A DNA stretch of 19,593 nucleotides, taken from positions 1 to 19,593 of the forward strand of contig DAOWFB010000046.1 in NCBI GenBank assembly GCA_030638205.1, written 5' to 3'. Under the pieces are notes generated by a model. The model made no database searches. It was given only the letters and a program-made list of their open reading frames with translations, and had not been told where the DNA came from. Positions 13,615 through 19,593 of the stretch are shown piece by piece. The translations under genes and the position numbers were made by a program. The number at the start of each line of letters is the position of its first letter. Position 1 is the first letter of the stretch. Source of the DNA: Thalassospiraceae bacterium. GTDB lineage: Bacteria; Pseudomonadota; Alphaproteobacteria; Rhodospirillales; Magnetovibrionaceae.

Positions 13615-13690
13615 TGGTGCCGCCTGGGTGATTTGAACACCCGACCCCCGCATTACGAATGCGATGCTCTACCAACTGAGCTAAGGCGGC
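13615..13690 (-). tRNA. tRNA-Thr (anticodon CGT)
   Basis: The minus strand folds as a full cloverleaf: acceptor GCCGCCT/AGGCGGC, D-stem GCTC/GAGC, anticodon stem TCGCA/TGCGG with loop TTCGTAA (anticodon CGT at 13655-13657), T-stem GGGTG/CACCC with TTCAAAT. Discriminator A is at 13618 and CCA is encoded at 13615-13617. Anticodon CGT reads ACG threonine codons. A T8 run follows CCA directly on the minus strand and can end transcription. It lies 94 bases downstream of hemY. Confidence 0.97.
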
Positions 13691-13784
13691 ACATGTTTTT
13701 TATCTCAATGAGCGGGCAATTTTTAATCCCAGCTCGTCGCCCAGTCAACTAATGCGTCAACCCCAGCCCGTTAGCCCCAACCCG

Positions 13785-15167
13785 TTAACCATTATGCGAA
13801 ATTACAAGCGGGGTATCGCCCCTATCGGCATCTTGGCCAACGCCCTGACCAACGCCTTGGCCAACGCCTTGCGATGAACGCCAACTTGCACTATCCAGCG
13901 TGGCGCATGATGGGCAATAGGGCTGCCACTGGCTATCAACATGGCCGCAATCGTCACAAACCCAGGCCGGGTCCTGCGGTGCCGATGCCGCCAGATGAAG
14001 CCAACGTTTTGCGTTTTGGCTGTCCTGTTTTTCTTCTTCTTCTAATTGGGCCTGCATTAAATAAAGCTGCCTTGTGGCCGCGCCTTTTTCCATTGCTGCG
14101 TCAAGATTAGTCCGTGCCTGACCCCAAAATTTTGCTTCCAATGCCGCACCTGCCAAAGCCATGAACGATTCTGGGTGGTCGGGATTGGTGCGAATAAGTT
14201 TTTCCATGGCTTTTACTTTTTTAATTCCATCAACCGCAGTACCGGCCCGATAATACGGTTCTAATAATTGTGGGTTGGGGCTTAATGCCCATGCCTTTTC
14301 GACCACGGCTGCTGTTTTACGTGGACGATTTTCATCGGCATAAATAACTGCCAGCCTAATGGCCGCAGGCACAAGGCCGGGATAAGCATTAAATGACTTT
14401 TCCATCCATTTTGTTCTAGCCCGCATATCACCAATATTTTCTGCTTCTAACGAACGACCATAAAAAACAACTGCCCGGCGGCGAGCCTGCTCATCAGCAG
14501 AGGTTGCATCCATTTTATTATTAATTTTTTCTAATTGCTTAAGCGACTGTGATGCTAGCTCCCAATGCCCGGTGCTTGATTCCAGCTCAAACAAAACATC
14601 TGCCAGCCATTCGCTTTTTGGTTTTATTGCTTGTGCCCGGTGCGCTAGTTCAAGTGCGGTTTCTTTGTCGTCCGCTTTCATGGCTTGGCTCAAAAGGCCG
14701 CGAAGCCCGAGAAATTCTGTTTCTTCGTTCTTTAACATTGCTTTGAAAAAATTTTCAGCAGCCAATTCATCGCCATTTAATTGTGCGGCTTGTGCTTTTA
14801 ACAATAACGTCAATGGCGGGTCGCCCAATAAACCGTCGGCGCGCTTTACCTGACGGGCGGCCTCGGCCGCATCACCAGCCGCCACCGCGACCATGCCTTG
14901 GGTTAATGCTACATATCCTTTGCGTGAACGGCGTTGTTTTATGGCACCGCTTACCATTTGCGGTGCGCGGGTAATGAAAAGCCAAATCCGGTAAACCACC
15001 GCCACAATCGCTGCAAAAAACACCGCCACCATCGCCAATACACTGGCGGAAGTATCTATGCGCCATCCGCCCCAATTAAGCGAAACCGTCCCTGGGTTAT
15101 CGGCAACCCAAACCACCCCCCATGAAGCAAGGGCAATAATCACAATAAATAAAATAAGACGTATCAT
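13785..15167 (-). CDS. hemY: HemY-like membrane protein with TPR region and zinc ribbon
   Basis: A 460-residue inner-membrane protein. Two transmembrane helices (about 1-22 and 40-64) form the HemY N-terminal domain; a long alpha-helical TPR-like region (about 85-395) faces the cytoplasm or periplasm; residues 404-421 form a zinc ribbon CDDC...CPSC, then a GVGQ repeat and tail. This is the proteobacterial HemY (tetratricopeptide type), not the Bacillus protoporphyrinogen oxidase of the same name. Its biochemical role is not established; it is consistently next to haem genes and is thought to help organise late steps. Last protein gene of the hemC-hemD-mitofilin-hemY block, 38 bases after the mitofilin gene. 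The start at 15167 puts the first helix at residue 3. Confidence 0.88.
   Translation of the reverse strand: MIRLILFIVIIALASWGVVWVADNPGTVSLNWGGWRIDTSASVLAMVAVFFAAIVAVVYRIWLFITRAPQMVSGAIKQRRSRKGYVALTQGMVAVAAGDAAEAARQVKRADGLLGDPPLTLLLKAQAAQLNGDELAAENFFKAMLKNEETEFLGLRGLLSQAMKADDKETALELAHRAQAIKPKSEWLADVLFELESSTGHWELASQSLKQLEKINNKMDATSADEQARRRAVVFYGRSLEAENIGDMRARTKWMEKSFNAYPGLVPAAIRLAVIYADENRPRKTAAVVEKAWALSPNPQLLEPYYRAGTAVDGIKKVKAMEKLIRTNPDHPESFMALAGAALEAKFWGQARTNLDAAMEKGAATRQLYLMQAQLEEEEKQDSQNAKRWLHLAASAPQDPAWVCDDCGHVDSQWQPYCPSCATLDSASWRSSQGVGQGVGQGVGQDADRGDTPLVISHNG
13837..13872. repeat. three 12-base tandem units in the hemY 3' end
   Basis: CCAACGCCCTGA, CCAACGCCTTGG and CCAACGCCTTGC at 13837-13872 encode the three GVGQ-type units near the HemY C-terminus on the minus strand. 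The unit is a multiple of three, so copy changes would only lengthen or shorten the tail. Confidence 0.75.
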
Positions 15168-15205
15168 TTTTTAAATAATTCTCTTTTAGTTAAATTATCT
15201 TTTAA

Positions 15206-16180
15206 TTAATTGTGCACGCCGCCAAGTTGCGAAAGGGCATAATTGTTAAGCGTTTCCAGCGTACCTTGCGCCAGCAACCGGGCAGACGCATCACCCAACC
15301 ATGGTGCAGCAACTGAACCTGCATCGCCTTCAATAGAGCTAACCGCCTGAACGGCTTCGTCCAATGCCCCAACATCAAGTGCTGCTTCGGCCATGGCAAC
15401 TGCACGCTCAACCGGGTCGGTGGTTGTTGTGGGGTCGGTCCGCCTAATGGTTACAAGACTGCCAAGCTTATCTTTTATTTTGCCCACCCATCCACTTTCA
15501 CTGCCTTTTAACCGTGCGCGCATAATGGCGTGCGCAACATCAACAAAGTGCATACGCAATGTTGCGGTGGTGGGGATGCCGGCACCCGCATGGGGGCGCA
15601 ATTTCTGAATTGCCCCAATTACGGTTTCACTTTGGCCTGATACTTTTTCTAACACATCAAGTTCGGCTACGAACGGGCCTTCGCCGCCAAGGCGGGCCGC
15701 AAGCTGGGTTGTGGCCAGCACCAATACCTGCGCCGATGAGGTGGGGTCGCGGGTAAGTTGAGGCCTGCTTTCAAGCTCACTTAAACGCTGTTCTATAACC
15801 GCCAATTTACTCTGAATATTTTCTAGCGCATCGGCGATATTATTTTCTGCTTGAGGTTCTGGTTGCTGAACATCAACAACTGCTGGTGCGCCAAGGGCGA
15901 TAGAAGGCGCGGGCATTACGGGTGCTGGGGCAAGGTCTTCCGGTTTTGAAATGCCTCTAACCTTGGCAATTATGGGCTTTACGCTGGGGCCAATTTCCGG
16001 CCAAAACGCCCAGCCACCAACGCCAATTACGGCAATAAAAACCACCAGCCAAACAACCCCACCGCTGGATGTCGGCGCGGTTTCAGCCGGTGCATCGCTG
16101 GTATTTGGTGCAGTGCTGACATTTTTTGTTTTTTTATCCAGTTTGGGTTTTGCAGCTTTGGATTTTGTTTCGTCGGCCAT
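15206..16180 (-). CDS. alphaproteobacterial mitofilin (Mic60-like) protein
   Basis: A 324-residue protein. A charged, Lys/Ala/Pro-rich N-terminus (1-40) precedes one transmembrane helix (about 41-60), then a Pro-rich linker, a coiled coil (about 111-140, ALENIQSKLAVIEQRLSELE) and a C-terminal helical domain (about 225-324), the layout of the mitofilin family. Alphaproteobacterial mitofilins are the ancestors of mitochondrial Mic60 and shape intracytoplasmic membranes or envelope contacts; their genes sit between hemD and hemY, exactly as here. Older annotations call the locus HemX-like or uroporphyrinogen-III methylase, but no methylase motif is visible. AAGGAA lies about nine bases upstream of ATG 16180. 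The mitofilin assignment rests mainly on architecture and synteny. Confidence 0.8.
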   Translation of the reverse strand: MADETKSKAAKPKLDKKTKNVSTAPNTSDAPAETAPTSSGGVVWLVVFIAVIGVGGWAFWPEIGPSVKPIIAKVRGISKPEDLAPAPVMPAPSIALGAPAVVDVQQPEPQAENNIADALENIQSKLAVIEQRLSELESRPQLTRDPTSSAQVLVLATTQLAARLGGEGPFVAELDVLEKVSGQSETVIGAIQKLRPHAGAGIPTTATLRMHFVDVAHAIMRARLKGSESGWVGKIKDKLGSLVTIRRTDPTTTTDPVERAVAMAEAALDVGALDEAVQAVSSIEGDAGSVAAPWLGDASARLLAQGTLETLNNYALSQLGGVHN

Positions 16181-16245
16181 AAAAATTATTCCTTAAAAAA
16201 AATCTAACTACATTCTAGCACTTGAAATGACGGACGGATAAAAAA

Positions 16246-16950
16246 TTATCCCTCAAGCAATGCCAACAATGCAGGCTGTTCCGGGGTGGTTGCCACCTTT
16301 ATTTCTCGCCAGCTTAGGCCCATAATCTGATCGCTGACCCGGACAGAAAGGCAGTACGCGGTTATATTGCTAAGCTTTTTATCAACTCTTGCCCTTGTCG
16401 CAAGATTAGCAAAAGTTTTGGCAGTCCGCGGTGAATAAAATAAAATCCCGTCAATGCTTTGCTGTTCAATCGCATTTATGGCATTTGCCGGAAGCATATC
16501 CGGAGTTTCGGCCCGGTATAAAACTGAACGGCTATATTTAAACCCGGCTTTTGAAAGCATGCCTTCAAGGTCGCCCGCCACACGCGAACCTGCAATGTGT
16601 AATAATTTACCATCATTATTTTTTAAGTTATCAATTACAAGAGCTGCCAATGTTTCAACATCGCCAGCCGCACTTTTTACATTTTTAAAACCATGGGTGC
16701 CAAGTTCGCGTGCGGTGGCATCGCCAACGGCCATTGCTAAAATGTCGCGTGTATTTGAACGCCCGGCAAATGCCCGAACCCCATTGGCCGAGGTAAATAA
16801 AAGAGCCTGCACACCATCAAGATTTAAATCAGGGCCGTCCTCAAAAATAATTTCGAGCAGCGGCGCATTAATGCTTTCAATACCCATATCCGTTAACGCA
16901 CAGCCAAGGGTTGCGCTATCAGGTTCAGGGCGGGTAAGCAAAACACGCAA
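16246..16950 (-). CDS. hemD: uroporphyrinogen-III synthase
   Basis: A 234-residue cytoplasmic enzyme that closes hydroxymethylbilane into uroporphyrinogen III with inversion of ring D. HemD is poorly conserved, but the marks are present: N-terminal MRVLLTRPEPDS, LLFTSANGVRAF (70-81), AMAVGDATARELG in the first domain, and DGILFYSPRTAKTFANL in the second with C-terminal AYCLSVRVSDQI. It starts with TTG at 16948-16950, with GGGGG about ten bases upstream, 21 bases after the hemC stop. The order hemC then hemD is the usual pathway order. Confidence 0.93.
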   Translation of the reverse strand: MRVLLTRPEPDSATLGCALTDMGIESINAPLLEIIFEDGPDLNLDGVQALLFTSANGVRAFAGRSNTRDILAMAVGDATARELGTHGFKNVKSAAGDVETLAALVIDNLKNNDGKLLHIAGSRVAGDLEGMLSKAGFKYSRSVLYRAETPDMLPANAINAIEQQSIDGILFYSPRTAKTFANLATRARVDKKLSNITAYCLSVRVSDQIMGLSWREIKVATTPEQPALLALLEG

Positions 16951-16971
16951 ATTTAATAAACCCCCGTTTGA

Positions 16972-17916
16972 TTATTCTTTGACCTCGAAAAAGTCCGCGC
17001 TGATGTGGCCCTTAAGTTCTAACCCAGCGTCACGACCCATGCTTTCAGCAGACGTTAGCGATGCTGGTCCGGTGCGGGTGGTCTCGAAACTTTCCGTTCC
17101 ATCGGGGCGCAATATCTGACCATGAAAATTAAGCGTGTTATCGCCATCATACAATGCATGCGCCGCAATGGGCGTACGACACGAACCATCAAGCACGGTT
17201 AAAAAAGCACGTTCTGCCGTAACCCGAATAAATGTTTGCCCATGGTTAAGTGCGGCCAAATAATCATTAGACCTATCGTCATTTGTACGACTGGTTATGC
17301 CAATTGCCCCTTGCCCGGGTGCAGGCAAAAATTCTTCCGTGCTTATTGCTTCGGTAACTACGTCTTCCATACCCAAACGTTTTAGCCCGGCTAATGCCAA
17401 CATGGTTGCATCGACATCACCATTGCCAAGTTTTTTCAAACGGGTTTGTACGTTACCGCGAAATGTTACAACTTTTATATCGGGGCGACGATTGAGTATT
17501 AATGATTGCCGCCTTAATGATGCGGTACCGACAACCGCACCTTGGGGTAAATCCCACAGCCGTTCTGATTTATTAGAAATAAATGCATCACGAACATCGT
17601 GGCGTTCCAACATGCAGGGCAGATGAATGCCGTCTGGTAAATATGTTGGCACATCCTTCATTGAATGAACGGCAATATCTATATCGCCATCTATCATGGC
17701 CTCGTCTATTTCTTTGGTGAACAACCCCTTGCCGCCAATATCGGCCAAGGGACGATCCAATATGGCATCGCCGGTGGTTTTAATAACGATAATTTCGATG
17801 GCATCATCGGGGGCCAATTCGGGAAATGCTGCTTTTAGCTTATCTCTGGTTTCATGGGCCTGATATAATGCCAGTGGGCTGCCACGGGTACCGATGCGAA
17901 GAGGTGAATTAATCAT
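16972..17916 (-). CDS. hemC: hydroxymethylbilane synthase (porphobilinogen deaminase)
   Basis: A 314-residue cytoplasmic enzyme that polymerises four porphobilinogens into hydroxymethylbilane for haem and related tetrapyrroles. Visible marks are RIGTRGSPLALYQ (7-19), IKTTGD (45-50), GGKGLFTKE (61-69), HSMKDVP with catalytic Asp88, TASLRRQ (131-137), FRGNVQTR (152-159), LPAPGQGAIGI (197-207) and the dipyrromethane-cofactor loop LDGSCRTPIAAH with Cys246. Length is normal for the family. First gene of the minus-strand haem block and divergent from tsaD, with an 89-base gap that must carry both promoters. Identification is essentially certain. Confidence 0.98.
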   Translation of the reverse strand: MINSPLRIGTRGSPLALYQAHETRDKLKAAFPELAPDDAIEIIVIKTTGDAILDRPLADIGGKGLFTKEIDEAMIDGDIDIAVHSMKDVPTYLPDGIHLPCMLERHDVRDAFISNKSERLWDLPQGAVVGTASLRRQSLILNRRPDIKVVTFRGNVQTRLKKLGNGDVDATMLALAGLKRLGMEDVVTEAISTEEFLPAPGQGAIGITSRTNDDRSNDYLAALNHGQTFIRVTAERAFLTVLDGSCRTPIAAHALYDGDNTLNFHGQILRPDGTESFETTRTGPASLTSAESMGRDAGLELKGHISADFFEVKE

Positions 17917-18005
17917 GTTTATTCTGTTCCAGTTTTTAGTGTGGCATTAAAGGTCATGTGATAAGGATAAAGTGCATCACGGTCAAAACAAGGCTCTTTT
18001 TATAT

Positions 18006-19085
18006 ATGATTGTTCTAGGTATCGAAACCAGTTGCGACGAAACAGCTGCCGCCATTGTGACGGACGAGGGAAAAGTGCTGTCCAACGTGGTTTTGAGCCA
18101 AATTGAAAGCCACAAGCCCTATGGCGGAATTGTCCCCGAAGTAGCCGCCCGGGCCCATATGGAAACCACCGATGGCATTATAGCCCGGGCCATAAATGAA
18201 GCTGGGCTGGAGTTTGGCGAGCTTGACGCCGTTGCCGCCACCGGAGGGCCGGGATTGATAGGCGGTGTAATCGTAGGCGTTATGACCGCCAAGGCCATAG
18301 CGTTAGCGCAAAATATTCCCTTTATTGCGGTCAACCATCTGGAAGGTCACGCCCTGACCGCGCGGCTAACGAATAAGGGCGATGAAATAGATTTCCCCTA
18401 TTTGTTATTGCTGGTTTCCGGCGGGCATTGCCAGTTGCTGGTGGTTAAAGGGGTGGGGAATTACCAGCGCCTTGGCACCACCATTGATGATGCACTGGGT
18501 GAAGCGTTTGATAAAACCGCCAAGGTTTTGGGGCTGGATTACCCCGGTGGGCCAGAAATTGAGACCCGAGCACAAATGGGCGACCCGGCGCGGTTTCCAC
18601 TACCCCGGCCCATGAAGGGACGCCCCGGTTGTGATTTTTCTTTTTCCGGTCTTAAAGCGGCGGTTAAGCGCAGCGTCAATGCCTTGGGGCCACATGGGTT
18701 ATCTGGTCCATTAAAAGAAAAAGACATCGCCGACATGGCGGCATCGTTTCAACAAGCAGCCAGTGAATGCATTAATGATCGCACTAAAAATGCAATTGCC
18801 ATGTTTAAGAAAAGCCATCCTGCCGGTAACCACATTGTAATTGCCGGTGGTGTTGCCGCCAATAAGGCATTGCGCACTGGGCTGGAAGATCTGGCCGCCC
18901 AAAATCAAATGACGTTAATTGCCCCACCGCCTGCTCTTTGCACCGATAATGCGGCCATGATTGCCTGGGCCGGTGTGGAAAAAATAAAAAATGGCGATAC
19001 CAGCCAGATGAATTTTGCGCCACGCCCCCGTTGGCCGCTAGACCCGGATGCGCCCCGGGCGGTTGGGGCGGGGGTAAAGGCATAA
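18006..19085 (+). CDS. tsaD: tRNA N6-adenosine threonylcarbamoyltransferase TsaD
   Basis: A 359-residue cytoplasmic ASKHA-fold enzyme that transfers threonylcarbamoyl from TC-AMP to A37 of ANN-decoding tRNAs, with TsaB and TsaE. Motifs: IETSCDETAAA (6-16), PEVAARAHME, GGPGLIGG (80-87), metal ligands His111 and His115 in NHLEGH, SGGHCQL (138-144), FDKTAKVLGLDYPGGP (168-183), FSFSGLKAAV and metal Asp314 in CTDNAAM. ATG 18006 is chosen because MIVLGIETSCDE is the conserved start; the in-frame GTG at 17958 would add 16 unconserved residues. Divergent from hemC, upstream of gpsA by 71 bases, an order common in alphaproteobacteria. Confidence 0.98.
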   Translation: MIVLGIETSCDETAAAIVTDEGKVLSNVVLSQIESHKPYGGIVPEVAARAHMETTDGIIARAINEAGLEFGELDAVAATGGPGLIGGVIVGVMTAKAIALAQNIPFIAVNHLEGHALTARLTNKGDEIDFPYLLLLVSGGHCQLLVVKGVGNYQRLGTTIDDALGEAFDKTAKVLGLDYPGGPEIETRAQMGDPARFPLPRPMKGRPGCDFSFSGLKAAVKRSVNALGPHGLSGPLKEKDIADMAASFQQAASECINDRTKNAIAMFKKSHPAGNHIVIAGGVAANKALRTGLEDLAAQNQMTLIAPPPALCTDNAAMIAWAGVEKIKNGDTSQMNFAPRPRWPLDPDAPRAVGAGVKA

Positions 19086-19156
19086 ACTTATTACAAATCC
19101 TTGGCGTTTGGCGGCTATCAGCCTTAGATTAAACCATTCAGGGAAAAGGTAATTAA

Positions 19157-19593
19157 ATGCAAAAAATTGGTGTCATAGGTGCGGGTGCATGGGGAACGTC
19201 GTTGGCCATTGCCGCTGGGCGAGCCGGGCGCGAGGTTTCAGTTTGGGCATTTGAAGACGAAGTTATAAACGCAATAAATGAAATACATGAAAATACAACG
19301 TTTCTGGCTGGCATCAAACTAGACCCGGCCATAACCGCCACCAACAATATTGCCGAAACATTAGATGCGGATGCGGTATTAATGGTAGCGCCCGCCCAGC
19401 ACGTTCGTGCCATGTGCGAAATGGCAAAAGACAGCTGGAAGCCGGGAACGCCAATTATTTTGTGTGCCAAAGGCATAGAAAAAAATACGCTTTTACTAAT
19501 GAGCGAAATTGTCGAAGAGGTTTTAGGAGACGTTGCCCCCGTAGCAATTCTTTCCGGCCCAACATTCGCTAAAGAAGTCGCGAACGGATTGCC
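19157..19593 (+). CDS. gpsA: glycerol-3-phosphate dehydrogenase [NAD(P)+] (partial)
   Basis: The first 145 codons of GpsA, cut by the window edge. The N-terminus MQKIGVIGAGAWGTSLA carries the Rossmann GxGxxG (8-13). MVAPAQHVR, ILCAKGIEK and, close to the edge, LSGPTFAKEVA are standard GpsA motifs. The enzyme reduces dihydroxyacetone phosphate to sn-glycerol-3-phosphate for phospholipid synthesis in the cytoplasm. AAGGT lies about six bases before ATG 19157. The C-terminal domain with the catalytic lysine is partly outside the window. Confidence 0.96.
   Translation, partial: MQKIGVIGAGAWGTSLAIAAGRAGREVSVWAFEDEVINAINEIHENTTFLAGIKLDPAITATNNIAETLDADAVLMVAPAQHVRAMCEMAKDSWKPGTPIILCAKGIEKNTLLLMSEIVEEVLGDVAPVAILSGPTFAKEVANGL

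Noticed and set aside
13615..13690. Integration site at the tRNA-Thr gene
   Set aside because: No integrase, no direct repeat of the tRNA 3' end and ordinary chromosomal genes on both sides.
17958..18005. GTG start for tsaD 16 codons upstream
   Set aside because: TsaD proteins start just before the IETSCDET motif, and the extra residues are not family-like.

Overview
The window looks like ordinary chromosome from an alphaproteobacterium of moderate to low GC content. The strongest indicator is the minus-strand block hemC - hemD - mitofilin-like gene - hemY, divergent from tsaD - gpsA. Placement of an ancestral Mic60/mitofilin gene inside a haem operon is an alphaproteobacterial trait. A Flp/Fap-type prepilin, a triple CtrA-like half-site array and the HemY variant with a C-terminal zinc ribbon fit the same class. 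The order or genus cannot be fixed from the sequence; a marine Rhodospirillales/SAR116-like bacterium is only a guess. Both ends cut genes: an AAA_14-type ATPase on the left and gpsA on the right.

Layout. 1-538 (-): partial AAA_14-type ATPase with an atypical Walker B. 796-2824 (+): low-molecular-weight tyrosine phosphatase fold protein, fructosamine/ribulosamine kinase family protein and HAD phosphatase in one tight cluster, a probable protein-deglycation unit. 2825-3186: regulatory region with a perfect CRP-type palindrome. 3187-3533 (+): small exported protein made of two related repeats but split by a -1 frame change. 3632-5357 (-): tas-like aldo/keto reductase and tesA esterase. 5356-8611 (+): ybbA/ybbP-type ABC exporter, whose start codon interlocks with that of tesA. 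8759-9484 (+): Bax-inhibitor-1/YccA family membrane protein, closed by a strong terminator. 9575-11291 (-): 2-hydroxyacid dehydrogenase, preceded by a protein with a C-terminal J-domain. 11292-12404: 1.1 kb without a convincing gene but rich in repeats, hairpins and TTAACC motifs. 12405-12596 (+): Flp pilin. 12693-13598 (+): EamA/DMT transporter. 13615-13690 (-): tRNA-Thr(CGT). 13785-17916 (-): hemC-hemD-mitofilin-hemY. 18006-19593 (+): tsaD and partial gpsA.

Most genes are housekeeping. HemC and HemD perform consecutive steps of tetrapyrrole synthesis, while HemY and the mitofilin homologue are membrane-anchored neighbours. TsaD makes the t6A tRNA modification and GpsA supplies glycerol-3-phosphate for phospholipids. 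TesA with YbbA/YbbP is a conserved divergent arrangement also seen in Escherichia coli. I did not find an obviously new large system. The most interesting items are the deglycation cluster, the frame-split duplicated exported protein under a CRP-type site, the CtrA-like array in the region upstream of the lone pilin gene, and the overlapping tesA/ybbA start codons.
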